Source: JBGPRB01 sp964422155
GTDB taxonomy: Bacteria; Chloroflexota; Dehalococcoidia; Dehalococcoidales; RBG-16-60-22
NCBI GenBank assembly: GCA_964422155.1
Contig: CAYQZZ010000025.1
Location: 1 to 26,338 of the forward strand
Reading direction: 5' to 3'
DNA length: 26,338 nucleotides
Part shown: one piece after another, positions 7,476-15,651 of the stretch
Layout: each line of letters opens with the position of its first letter
Position numbering within the stretch: the stretch's first letter is position 1
The notes under the pieces: generated by a model
The model's database searches: none
The model's input: only the letters and a program-made list of their open reading frames with translations
What the model was told of the DNA's origin: nothing
Program-made: the position numbers and the translations under genes

Positions 7476-7652
7476 ATGAAGCTGGAATATATACTATATG
7501 GATTCGGGATTCTATTCTGCATCGCCGGTGTCGGCTACCTGGCAGCGGAGTATGTGAAATACCTGTCCGATGCCGGCAAGATAGGTTCCCTGCTGCTGAC
7601 GGTAGGGCTTTTTACCTTTCTCGGCAAATACTTTGAAGGACTGGGGTGGTAG
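7476..7652 (+). CDS. Small membrane protein (58 residues)
   Basis: Begins MKLEYILYGFGI and ends KYFEGLGW. There are two hydrophobic stretches, about residues 6-24 and 36-50, with a short polar turn (VKYLSDAGKIG), so a two-helix hairpin is likely. AAGG precedes the ATG. It is 18 bases downstream of the membrane-anchored protein gene and 4 bases upstream of the next one. No family was recognised; the case rests on hydropathy, spacing and reading direction. Confidence 0.6.
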   Translation: MKLEYILYGFGILFCIAGVGYLAAEYVKYLSDAGKIGSLLLTVGLFTFLGKYFEGLGW

Positions 7653-7656
7653 CTAA

Positions 7657-7911
7657 ATGGCAATTGCAGTAGCGGTACTGGCGGCTCTGGCTTTTATCGG
7701 CTGGCTCGTCTACCGGGCGGTAAAGGATAAGTCGGTCAAAGCGCACTTCGTGAGCTATGGCGTCGCTATCGTAGCGGGCGTGTTTACCTATGCCTACTTT
7801 CTGAGCATGGATTTGCCGCAGCTAATTAAAATTATCGCCAGCATCCTCCTCGGCATAATTCTGATAGTTGTTGGCGCACTTTATCAGCGCCGCATCGCGG
7901 GCAGGTCGTAA
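7657..7911 (+). CDS. Small integral membrane protein (84 residues)
   Basis: Almost entirely hydrophobic, with about three predicted helices (residues 2-20, 31-50 and 58-77), a basic first loop (RAVKDKSVKAH) and a basic C-terminus (YQRRIAGRS). This suggests the positive-inside rule, with loop 1 and the tail cytoplasmic. It follows the 58-residue protein gene by 4 bases. No family was recognised. The alkyltransferase gene begins 22 bases later. Confidence 0.65.
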   Translation: MAIAVAVLAALAFIGWLVYRAVKDKSVKAHFVSYGVAIVAGVFTYAYFLSMDLPQLIKIIASILLGIILIVVGALYQRRIAGRS

Positions 7912-7933
7912 AGTCCTCTCAATCATTAGGGTA

Positions 7934-8446
7934 ATGATTCAAGAATTATTCTATGCCGTCTTCCAGACACCTGCCGGCTGGGCAGGAATAATGGGTTCAT
8001 CAGCCGGGCTGGTGCGGATAACTCTCCCGCAGCCATCAGAACAGGAAATTTACCGTTTACCGGGAAATGGCCTGGGCCGGGCAAACCTGTCGCCGCGCCG
8101 CTTTGAAGGCCTGATAGGGCGTTTCCAGGCTTACTTTTCCGGCCACAGGGTAGACTTTCCGGATAAGCTTGACCTCTCCGGAGCTACGCCTTTTCAGCGC
8201 GAGGTATGGCATTCAGCCAGGCTTATTCCTTATGGCCAGACGCGAAGCTATTCATGGCTGGCCGCGCAGGTGGGAAACCCCGGGGCGGCGCGAGCCGCAG
8301 GGCAGGCGCTGGGCAGAAATCCGCTCCCGATTATCATTCCCTGTCACCGCGTGCTGGCGAGTAACGGAGGACTCGGGGGCTTTAGCGGCGGACTGGAGAT
8401 GAAGAAATATCTTCTCTGTCTGGAAAACTCAGCTGGTATTCGGTAA
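7934..8446 (+). CDS. ogt: Methylated-DNA--[protein]-cysteine S-methyltransferase
   Basis: Suicide repair protein that moves alkyl groups from O6-alkylguanine (and O4-alkylthymine) to its own cysteine. The 170-residue product has the active-site segment IIIPCHRVLASNG and the helix-turn-helix part with PFQREVWHSARLIPYGQTRSY and AARAAGQALGRNP. Conserved GGFSGGL and K-x-LL follow near the end. The ATG at 7934 gives a normal Ogt length; an upstream TTG at 7868 would overlap the membrane-protein gene and add an unlikely leader. Its 3' end overlaps the convergent RadC-fusion gene by 65 bases. Confidence 0.92.
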   Translation: MIQELFYAVFQTPAGWAGIMGSSAGLVRITLPQPSEQEIYRLPGNGLGRANLSPRRFEGLIGRFQAYFSGHRVDFPDKLDLSGATPFQREVWHSARLIPYGQTRSYSWLAAQVGNPGAARAAGQALGRNPLPIIIPCHRVLASNGGLGGFSGGLEMKKYLLCLENSAGIR

Positions 8447-10589
8447 AGAGTTTGCTTAGATGTTGATGGTGAAGCCCTTTGGGCAAGCGTCTGTAAATCT
8501 GGTATAGTGGCCTGGACGAAAGCACACCTTTTATTTTAAGGTTTAGGAAACTGTCCTGGTATTTCTGAGTCAGTCCATCATCGGTGAAGCTGAAGTAGCT
8601 ATCGGCACCAATTATGATATGGTCTAATACCTTAATCTGTAAAATATTCCCGACAAAGACCAAATCTCTGGTGAGCTGTTTATCGCTCCGGCTGGGGGTG
8701 GGGTCACCGGTGGGGTGATTATGGACAAAAATCAAGGCCGTAGCGCCCTGCGTAAGAGTGCTTTCTATAATCTCGCGGGGACGGATGGGGATATTATCCG
8801 CTGTACCTTCAAAGAGGTCGGCGGTATCTATAATCTGGCTTCGGTTATTGAGATAAATAACCTTGAATACCTCTTTCTTGAGGTCTCGCATTGAGTAGTA
8901 GAGATAGTCAAAGACCTCCCTAGAGGATTTGTAAATAGACCGTGCCACAATCCTTTGCTTGAGAACCTTTGCAGGCAACTCGTGTAGAAGCTTGATACAA
9001 AGCATACAAGCGGGAGTAATACCAATTCGCTGTAGTTCCCTGGGTGGAGCTGCCAGGAAATCACTGAGGTTCTTGAACTGTTCCATGCACGCTTTTGCCA
9101 GCCGCTTAGCCTTCTGAGCAGGTAAGACCAGACTTAACAATAATTCAATAATCTCCTGGTCTTCAAGCTCCTCAGAGCCTTCCCTTACGAACCTTTCCTG
9201 TAACTCTGTCAGGTGTCTTCCTGATTTAACACGTGAAAGCATTATCTGGCTCTCCGCCGCATGCTTGTGTACGGTGAGGTCATGGATAAATACGAATAAT
9301 CGCCCTTTCCCCACATTATGATAAATGGTGTTGATTTCGATATCGATTATCTTGCCATCTTTACATCTATGCTGGGTCTTGAAACGGTCGGAGCCACGTA
9401 ATATTATTTTATTAATGTGGGTAGCAATATCTTCGGGGCGTTCCAAAGCCTCAACATCACTTATGGACATTTTGAGCAGTTCTTCTCGCGTGTAACCTAT
9501 CATCTGGCAATATGAATTATTGACTTCAAGAAATTTCCCATTTATGTCGATGGTCCAGAAACCGTCAATAGCCGTATTAATGATTGCCTGTTCTTTTTCC
9601 TCCGCCCGCTCGCGCTCGGTGATGTCAGTTGCAGCCCCAATAAATTTTAGAGGCTTACCTGTTTCTTCATCCCTGATCACCATGACTCTATCCCACCAGG
9701 TCATGTATGTTCCATCTTTCTTTCTCATACGGTATTCTATGCCGAGTGGTACATCTGGCTCCAATTGGTCTAAGCTTTGACACTCTATCCGGGCGAGGTC
9801 TTCCGGGTGAACATGTTCCCGCCAACCTTCCATAGTACGGGGGTACTCACCTGGGTTATAGCCCAAATGACCGTCAATATCGCCATAAAATGTAGCGATA
9901 CCAGTTTGCAAGTCTCTCTCGTAGACCATGTCGCTGGTTATTTGGCTGGCAATGTGGAATCTTCTCTCGCTTTCCTGTATTGTGTCCTCCATCTGCCGGT
10001 ACCTGGAACCCCCAATTAGAGCCAGTCCGCCTTTATGCTTGATTAGGCTGAACTGGTGGTTGCTCATCACGTTTGTTGCCTGGCTGGTTCCATGTTTATG
10101 AAGCGGATAAGTGCAAATGACGAGCGTGTGGTACTTGCCGATAGTATGGTTTATCTCTCCTTCATAAGCAATGTACTTATTCCAATCTTTTCTTTCAAGC
10201 CAGGCCGTATCACCGGTTGCCCTCACCCCGTCATAACCCGAGGCCATGGCTCGCTCGAGCTTATCATTACAGGCATTAAGGACTCTTTTCCCATTGAAAA
10301 TATCGCCTTTGAGATACCAATCGGTATGCGGGATAATTTCTATCTGTTCGTTCGCCAGATACTGCGAGAAATCAGGTATAGCCTTCCCCATGGCTTCTTC
10401 GGCTTCTTTTTTGCTGAGGGTCTCTGAGGTAATCCAGATACAAAACTCGTTATTCTCCAGACCTGCTTTGAAATAAGGTACCAGAACATCAACCAGGTCT
10501 TTTTTGGTGTTGTAAAAATAACAAAGGTGCTTGCCCCAGGGCAAAGCACCTAAAACATCAATTCCCAGCTTCCTATCTTTGTTTGCCAC
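8382..10589 (-). CDS. MEDS-PAS-PAS-RadC fusion: sensory RadC-like protein
   Basis: An unusual 735-residue fusion. Residues about 12-185 match the MEDS sensory domain known from DcmR and methanogen sensors (WGKHLCYFY, GLENNEFCIWIT, GVRATGDTAWLE). Two PAS domains follow, at about 206-328 (HPEDLARIE, then a PAC motif ending FIGAATDITER) and 332-445 (GYTREELL, IHDLTVHK). The last part, 455-687, is a RadC/JAB domain with a JAMM-type metal site (FVHNHPTGDPTPSRSD: His623, His625, Asp636) and a degenerate helix-hairpin-helix (RIGITPAC). A 48-residue basic tail follows. The GTG at 10589 is chosen because GAGGTG precedes it; a TTG at 10601 is the longest alternative. It is next to an ordinary radC from which its C-terminal half was probably duplicated. 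The function of the fusion is unknown. Confidence 0.9.
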   Translation of the reverse strand: MANKDRKLGIDVLGALPWGKHLCYFYNTKKDLVDVLVPYFKAGLENNEFCIWITSETLSKKEAEEAMGKAIPDFSQYLANEQIEIIPHTDWYLKGDIFNGKRVLNACNDKLERAMASGYDGVRATGDTAWLERKDWNKYIAYEGEINHTIGKYHTLVICTYPLHKHGTSQATNVMSNHQFSLIKHKGGLALIGGSRYRQMEDTIQESERRFHIASQITSDMVYERDLQTGIATFYGDIDGHLGYNPGEYPRTMEGWREHVHPEDLARIECQSLDQLEPDVPLGIEYRMRKKDGTYMTWWDRVMVIRDEETGKPLKFIGAATDITERERAEEKEQAIINTAIDGFWTIDINGKFLEVNNSYCQMIGYTREELLKMSISDVEALERPEDIATHINKIILRGSDRFKTQHRCKDGKIIDIEINTIYHNVGKGRLFVFIHDLTVHKHAAESQIMLSRVKSGRHLTELQERFVREGSEELEDQEIIELLLSLVLPAQKAKRLAKACMEQFKNLSDFLAAPPRELQRIGITPACMLCIKLLHELPAKVLKQRIVARSIYKSSREVFDYLYYSMRDLKKEVFKVIYLNNRSQIIDTADLFEGTADNIPIRPREIIESTLTQGATALIFVHNHPTGDPTPSRSDKQLTRDLVFVGNILQIKVLDHIIIGADSYFSFTDDGLTQKYQDSFLNLKIKGVLSSRPLYQIYRRLPKGLHHQHLSKLFTEYQLSFPDREDISSSPVRR

Positions 10590-10683
10590 GACACACCTCA
10601 ACCTAACACAGCATGCTAAAAGACCTCACCCTCAATAATGTCTATTACTATTAAATATATATTACTTTATCAAAAGCAAGACA

Positions 10684-10712
10684 ACTATAACACTGCCGAG
10701 CACATTTGTCAA
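10684..10712 (-). promoter_or_regulatory. Near-consensus promoter of the RadC-fusion gene
   Basis: Read on the minus strand: TTGACA (10712-10707), 17 bases, TATAGT (10689-10684). The hexamers and spacing equal those of the toxin-antitoxin promoter. Transcription would start near 10677, giving a leader of about 88 bases. Confidence 0.75.
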
Positions 10713-10728
10713 GCCCTGGGAAAAAATA

Positions 10729-10742
10729 TTGACGATTGTCAA
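10729..10742. promoter_or_regulatory. Inverted repeat upstream of the RadC-fusion promoter
   Basis: TTGACGATTGTCAA has perfect 5-base arms and lies 16 bases upstream of the -35 box. It could be a regulator site, but no second copy was seen. Confidence 0.3.
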
Positions 10743-10771
10743 ATCACCAAAGTAATGCCTGGGTAATGGCG

Positions 10772-11566
10772 CTAGTAAAGCTTGGGCGAGGATAACTTGG
10801 CCCGGTACAGTTTTCGCTTCGCCTCGGAAGTTCCCCTGAGCATCAGATTCAGAAAATCCGCCTCGTATTCCTCGATTAATCCCTCGCCGGCGAAACTGAA
10901 GAACCGGTTATCGCCGATGATAATGTGGTCCAGTACCCTGAGACGTAAAAGTTTACCGGCATAGACCAGCTCTCGCGTCAGGCCTTTATCGCTGGTGCTC
11001 GGTTCGGGATTGCCCGATGGGTGATTATGGACGAAAATCAGTGCCGTACTGTTACTTTTTATAGCCCCCTCGATGACCTCGCGGGGGGAGACGGAGCTGC
11101 TGTTCACCGTGCCCTCGGAAAGGTCCACCGTGTCGATAATCTGGTTCTGGCTGTTGAGATAGATAACCTTGAAGACTTCTTTTTTCAGTCCGCGCATGGC
11201 ATGGTAGAGATAATCGAATACTTCCTGGGAAGACCTGTAAAAGGGTTTTTCCAGTATTTTCGCTTTGAGGAACTCGCGGGCTACTTCCTGTACCAGTTTG
11301 ATGCCGAAGGCGCTGTGGGCACCGATGCCGTCTATCTGCTGTAGCTCTTCGGCGGGGGCTTCCAGGACGCCGCGCAGTGTCTGGAATATTTTGATGGCTT
11401 CTTTGGCAGGTTGCTTGCAGTCCTTACGCGGTGTGCCCAGGCTCAATAGCAATTCCACGATTTCATAGTCGTTGAAGCCACTGAGTCCCGACTTCAGGAA
11501 CTTTTCCCGCAGTCTCTTTCTATGTCCCCGATTGATACCATCCGTGGATTTTTCTGATTTTTCCAT
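10772..11566 (-). CDS. radC: RadC-family JAMM protein
   Basis: A 264-residue RadC-type protein. It has an N-terminal UPF0758-like helical segment (GHRKRLREKFL, DYEIVELLLSL), an intact helix-hairpin-helix (QIDGIGAHSAFG, about 78-88), and the JAB/MPN domain with Glu163, His180, His182 and Asp193 in FVHNHPSGNPEPSTSD. The family was once tied to DNA repair, but its biochemical role remains unsettled. No ribosome binding site is visible before the ATG; the N-terminus is set by similarity to the family. It lies just upstream of the sensory fusion gene on the same strand. A 182-base gap containing a separate promoter lies between them. Confidence 0.93.
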   Translation of the reverse strand: MEKSEKSTDGINRGHRKRLREKFLKSGLSGFNDYEIVELLLSLGTPRKDCKQPAKEAIKIFQTLRGVLEAPAEELQQIDGIGAHSAFGIKLVQEVAREFLKAKILEKPFYRSSQEVFDYLYHAMRGLKKEVFKVIYLNSQNQIIDTVDLSEGTVNSSSVSPREVIEGAIKSNSTALIFVHNHPSGNPEPSTSDKGLTRELVYAGKLLRLRVLDHIIIGDNRFFSFAGEGLIEEYEADFLNLMLRGTSEAKRKLYRAKLSSPKLY

Positions 11567-11633
11567 AATGTACGCTTGTTCTTATTGTCAGTATTCTAAC
11601 ACTTAAGGGAAAAGGTTTCTAGAGGGCTGTTTG

Positions 11634-11642
11634 TGATATAAT
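11634..11642 (+). promoter_or_regulatory. Extended -10 promoter element
   Basis: TGATATAAT matches the extended -10 consensus TGnTATAAT and lies 41 bases before the coiled-coil miniprotein gene. No good -35 box accompanies it. Confidence 0.5.
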
Positions 11643-11682
11643 TATTTAAAAAGCATCCGGAGACGGAGTAAAAGGAGATAAT

Positions 11683-11901
11683 ATGGCCGATAAAGTTATA
11701 GAGAAGAATCAAATTTTCAATAAACCTCTTCCCGAAATCCTGGATGATATCCAGTCCGCCGCGGCAGATGCCAGGCAGGCTGCTGATGAGGCCAGGTCTG
11801 CCGGCGAAAGGGCTGCCGAAGAGGTTATGAAGCGGCTGCGGAAGCTGTTTCTGAAAATGGCTAAGGATATCACCGAAGCCCTGGACGAGGTGAAGAAGTA
11901 A
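11683..11901 (+). CDS. Small alanine-rich coiled-coil protein
   Basis: A 72-residue, highly charged helical protein. Residues about 18-70 form heptad-like runs (AAADARQAADEARSAGERAA, then KKRLRKL-type basic and acidic patches), consistent with a coiled coil. There is no membrane segment and no cysteine. A strong AAAGGAG ribosome binding site and an extended -10 element precede it, so it is probably well expressed. The family is not recognised. Confidence 0.7.
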   Translation: MADKVIEKNQIFNKPLPEILDDIQSAAADARQAADEARSAGERAAEEVMKRLRKLFLKMAKDITEALDEVKK

Positions 11902-11928
11902 ATAATTACCTTAGCTCGTTGCTTTCAC

Positions 11929-12036
11929 TCATTTTCTGGGCAATCCCAGTTCCTGGCTCATTTGAATAAGATAGATGATATCGGCACGGCTTAATAGTCC
12001 GGCGCATCTATCCTGCTCTTTAATGAGCACGGTCAT
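11929..12036 (-). pseudogene. CBS-domain-like remnant or micro-ORF after dnaE
   Basis: A 35-codon frame starting ATGACCGTGCTC encodes LIKEQDRCAGLLSRADIIYL, which reads like the second half of a CBS motif (the pattern D-x-x-G-x-x-x-G-hydrophobic-hydrophobic-S-R-x-D-I), followed by IQMSQELGLPRK. It lies directly after dnaE and in the same frame, separated from it by the TAG stop and four codons. It is too short for a whole CBS domain. It is either the tail of a lost CBS protein, such as a site-2-protease type, or a coincidental micro-ORF. Confidence 0.4.
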
Positions 12037-12048
12037 CCTTATAATGAC

Positions 12049-15000
12049 CTATAACACTTCTACCTTCAGCCCATCCTCTCCCAATAAATCCGCTAACTGC
12101 TCTTTAAGCTGAGGGCAGTAGCCTGTTTGTATGTTGGGTAGCTTGAGGGGGATGGCGGCTCCGCCATTCACCACATTCAATCGCACCTCGTCGCCGCCGG
12201 GGAAGGTCTTCAGGACGGCCAGGATTTTACTGAGGCGGGTAATATCCCCATCCTCATCGGCAGTCTGGTTGATGTTGATTATTAAACGGTGTTTTTCTAA
12301 GGGTGGGGCGATGATAGCTTTCTCTGGCTTGGCCTCCGCCGTTGATTTAGGCGGGGCAGTCGGTTCCTTCCCTTCCATAAGTGGCTCATAATAGTTAACC
12401 CTGTCACAGATGACGCTTACTTCATCTTCTCTTGCCCGTACTTTGCCCTGCACGACCAGTTCGTTACCTTCCTTCCAGAATTCTTCGGTCTGACTGTAGA
12501 CCTGGGGCCAGGCGATAACTTCAACCTGTCCGCTGACGTCATCAAGAACAACGATGGCAAAAGACTCGTTTTTTTTGGTGAATGAATAGCGTGCCGATAT
12601 AACACGCCCGGCCGTGACAATAACCTGTTTATCCAGTTCAGCATCAATATTGCCGCAAAATACCGCATTACCGTACTTTCCGCTGAATACCGGACTGAAC
12701 GGCTTCTCGGAAAAGCTTACCCCCATCAGCTCCTTTTCCCAGTACGCCTTTTCGCGGTCGGAGGTACCGGCCGGTGCCATATCCAGCTGGGGCAGGGGCA
12801 CCGGTGTCGTTTCCCCCCACAGGTCGAACATGGTGGACTGCCCGGTCTCGCGGAGTCGCTGCTCCCGCTGCGCCAGCGATAAGATACGGCCAACGCCGTT
12901 AAGCAGCGTGCCGCGGCTTTCCAGGGAATCCATGACCCCGGCTTTAATCAGGCTCTCCATCACCCGCCGGTTCGCCGTCTGGAGGTCACAGCGGCGGCAC
13001 AGGTCTTCAATCGATTTAAATATGCCGTTTTTATTACGCTCAGTGATAATCGGCTCGATGGCCCCGGTGCCCACGTTCTTGATAGCTGCCAGCCCGAAGC
13101 GGATGGCCGGTTGGCCGCCGCTATCTTCTATGGAAAATTCAAGCTCACTGCGGTTGATATCCGGCGGCAGGACCGTGATATTCAGGCGGCGGCACTCGGC
13201 TACAGCACCGCCGACCTTCTCCAGCTCTCCAGAGTGGATGGTCAAAAAAGCGGTGATATATTCCGCCGGGTAGTTTGCCTTGAGGTAGGCCGTCTGGTAA
13301 GCGATGAGGGCGTAGCTGAAGGCGTGCGCTTTATTGAAGGCATAGCCGGCGAAAGGCTCGATGAGGGCGAAGACATCCTCGGCCACCTCCGCGGAGAACT
13401 CTTTCTTCTTGGCGCCGGCAAGGAAGCTGCGTTTTTCCTTTTTCATCACCTCGGCTATCTTCTTGCCCATCGCCTTGCGGAAGATATCCGCCTGTCCCAG
13501 GCTGTAGCCGGCCAGCGCCTGCACGATGAAAAGCACCTGCTCCTGGTAAACGATAACGCCGTAGGTCTCTTTAAGGATATTTTCCAGCGCCGGGTGCGGG
13601 TATACAATAGGCTCAAGGCCGTGCTTGGCCTTGATGAATCTTGGGACATGTTCCATGGGGCCGGGGCGGTATAAAGCGACCATGGCGGCGATGTCACTGA
13701 AGGATGTCGGTTTAAGCTCCTTTATATAGCGGCGCATACCGGAGCCTTCCAGCTGGAAGACGCCGGCTGTTTCTCCTGACGAGAGCAACTCAAACGTTTT
13801 TTTATCATCTATCGGTAAATTGTACAGGTCGATGTCAATACTGTGCTTCTGGCGGATAATGTCCCTCACTTTACCCAGGATGGTCAGGTTAGCCAGACCG
13901 AGGAAATCCATTTTCAGCAGTCCGATGTGGGCGATGTCATTCATGGAAAACTGGGTCATTACCGCTTCCTGGCTGTCCACCTTGGCGCCGCGTTGCATAG
14001 GCACGTAATTTGTTAGAGGTTCCTTGGAGATGACGACGCCGGCAGCGTGGGTGCTGGCGTGGCGGGAAATTCCTTCCACTCTCCTGGCGGAATTGACCAG
14101 ATTACGCACGATTTCGTCTTCCTGGTAGATGGTCTTGAGTTCATTGTTTTCGTCCATGGCCCTGCCCAGTGTCATACCAGGGGCGTTGGGTACAAGCTTG
14201 GCGACCCGGTCGACGTCGCCGTAGGGCATACCGAGCGCCCGCCCTACGTCTCTGATGGCGGCCCTGGCGCCGAGCGTGCCGAAGGTGATTATCTGGGCCA
14301 CGTGGTCCTGACCGTACTTCTGAGAAACGTAGTTGATGACCTCGTCGCGGCGGTCGTCCTGGAAGTCCATATCTATATCCGGCATCTCCTTGCGCTCGAT
14401 GTTGAGGAAGCGTTCGAAAACCAGGCCGTGTTCAATCGGGTCGACGGCGGTAATGCCGAGGCAGTGCAGGACGATGCTGGCGGCGGCGCTGCCCCTGACG
14501 CCGAAGAGTATATTCTGCTTTTTGACGAACGACATGATGTCCCAGACGACCAGGAAGTAGTTGGCGAACTGGGTCTTTTCAATGACATCCAGTTCGTATT
14601 CCAGGCGCTGTTCTATCTCCGGAGCGGGGTTCGGATAATATTGTCTAAAGCTCTGATGGCAGAGGTCGCTCAGGAACTGGTCGGCGGATTTGTTCTCTGG
14701 TAGCTCAATCTCCGGCAGGTGTAAACGCCCGAACTCGAGGTCCAGGTTGCATTTCTCGGCGATGCGTTCGGTATTCTCCAGCGCGCCGGGGACATCCTGG
14801 AAGAGTTCTGCCATCTCCTGTGGACTCCTCAGATAGAAGGTGTCCCCCGCCATTTTCAGTCGTTTCTCATCATGGATGGTGGTGTTGGTGCCGATGCAGA
14901 GCAATAAATCGTGCGTTGATGCATCCTCGCGGTTAATGTAGTGAGTATCGTTGGTGGCTACTACGGGGATATCCAGTTCTTTACCCATCTGTATGAGTTG

Positions 15001-15549
15001 TTTGTTTACCCCTTCCAGTTCGGTGATGGGGTGTCTCATGATTTCCAGGTAGAAATCGCCGAATGTCTGCTTATACCAGAGGGCGGCCTGTTTTGCCTCA
15101 TCATAGCGCCGACCCAGAATAAGCTGTGATACCTCTCCGGCCAGACAGGCGCTCAGGGCGATAAGGCCCTGATTGTATTGCTTCAGTAGCTCTTTGTCTA
15201 CCCTGGGTCTGTAGTAAAAACCTTCCAGGTGGGCTTTAGTGGTGAGCTGTATGAGGTTCTGGTATCCGGCCTGATTTTTAGCCAGGAGGACGAGGTGGTA
15301 ATTGTTTTTATCACCGGCATTACGGTTGAGACGTCCGCCCGCAGCGATGTATATTTCAGTGCCGATGATAGGTTTTATGCCGGCTTCTTTAGCTGCCTGG
15401 TAGAACTCGATTACCCCGTACATGACGCCGTGGTCGGTTATCGCCAGGCTATCCATGCCCAGCTCTTTAGCCTTGTTTACCAGTAGCTTGATAGGGCACA
15501 TCCCGTCGAGCAGGCTGTATTCGGTGTGAACGTGGAGGTGGGTAAACAT
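12049..15549 (-). CDS. dnaE: DNA polymerase III alpha subunit
   Basis: Replicative polymerase of 1166 residues, close to the 1160 of E. coli DnaE. Order: PHP domain (HLHVHTEYSLLDG with His6 and His8, AITDHGVMYG, TNDTHY), polymerase core with catalytic PDIDMDF (Asp391, Asp393) and KMDFLGL near 550, the FAGYAFNKAHAFSYALIAYQ segment, a helix-hairpin-helix region, then an OB fold (about 975-1060). The C-terminal 100 residues are divergent. It is DnaE1-like, since it lacks the PolC exonuclease insert. The ATG start follows GGGAG, and an extended -10 element (TGCTATAAT) sits about 30 bases upstream. Confidence 0.97.
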   Translation of the reverse strand: MFTHLHVHTEYSLLDGMCPIKLLVNKAKELGMDSLAITDHGVMYGVIEFYQAAKEAGIKPIIGTEIYIAAGGRLNRNAGDKNNYHLVLLAKNQAGYQNLIQLTTKAHLEGFYYRPRVDKELLKQYNQGLIALSACLAGEVSQLILGRRYDEAKQAALWYKQTFGDFYLEIMRHPITELEGVNKQLIQMGKELDIPVVATNDTHYINREDASTHDLLLCIGTNTTIHDEKRLKMAGDTFYLRSPQEMAELFQDVPGALENTERIAEKCNLDLEFGRLHLPEIELPENKSADQFLSDLCHQSFRQYYPNPAPEIEQRLEYELDVIEKTQFANYFLVVWDIMSFVKKQNILFGVRGSAAASIVLHCLGITAVDPIEHGLVFERFLNIERKEMPDIDMDFQDDRRDEVINYVSQKYGQDHVAQIITFGTLGARAAIRDVGRALGMPYGDVDRVAKLVPNAPGMTLGRAMDENNELKTIYQEDEIVRNLVNSARRVEGISRHASTHAAGVVISKEPLTNYVPMQRGAKVDSQEAVMTQFSMNDIAHIGLLKMDFLGLANLTILGKVRDIIRQKHSIDIDLYNLPIDDKKTFELLSSGETAGVFQLEGSGMRRYIKELKPTSFSDIAAMVALYRPGPMEHVPRFIKAKHGLEPIVYPHPALENILKETYGVIVYQEQVLFIVQALAGYSLGQADIFRKAMGKKIAEVMKKEKRSFLAGAKKKEFSAEVAEDVFALIEPFAGYAFNKAHAFSYALIAYQTAYLKANYPAEYITAFLTIHSGELEKVGGAVAECRRLNITVLPPDINRSELEFSIEDSGGQPAIRFGLAAIKNVGTGAIEPIITERNKNGIFKSIEDLCRRCDLQTANRRVMESLIKAGVMDSLESRGTLLNGVGRILSLAQREQRLRETGQSTMFDLWGETTPVPLPQLDMAPAGTSDREKAYWEKELMGVSFSEKPFSPVFSGKYGNAVFCGNIDAELDKQVIVTAGRVISARYSFTKKNESFAIVVLDDVSGQVEVIAWPQVYSQTEEFWKEGNELVVQGKVRAREDEVSVICDRVNYYEPLMEGKEPTAPPKSTAEAKPEKAIIAPPLEKHRLIININQTADEDGDITRLSKILAVLKTFPGGDEVRLNVVNGGAAIPLKLPNIQTGYCPQLKEQLADLLGEDGLKVEVL

Positions 15550-15576
15550 GATACTCCCGGTCGTAAAATCTAGCTC

Positions 15577-15585
15577 ATTATAGCA
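15577..15585 (-). promoter_or_regulatory. Extended -10 promoter element of dnaE
   Basis: TGCTATAAT on the minus strand is a perfect TGnTATAAT match, 28 bases before the dnaE start codon. The -35 region is poor, as expected for extended -10 promoters. Confidence 0.55.
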
Positions 15586-15651
15586 TACTTAAATTTTTAT
15601 TTTACTGTGTTTTTCTTTCAGGTTGGTGTAAAATCTTTCTGAAGCAATAAC

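Noticed and set aside
14047..14703. Plus-strand 218-codon frame inside dnaE
   Set aside because: It is antisense to conserved polymerase motifs. Long antisense frames are expected with this codon use.
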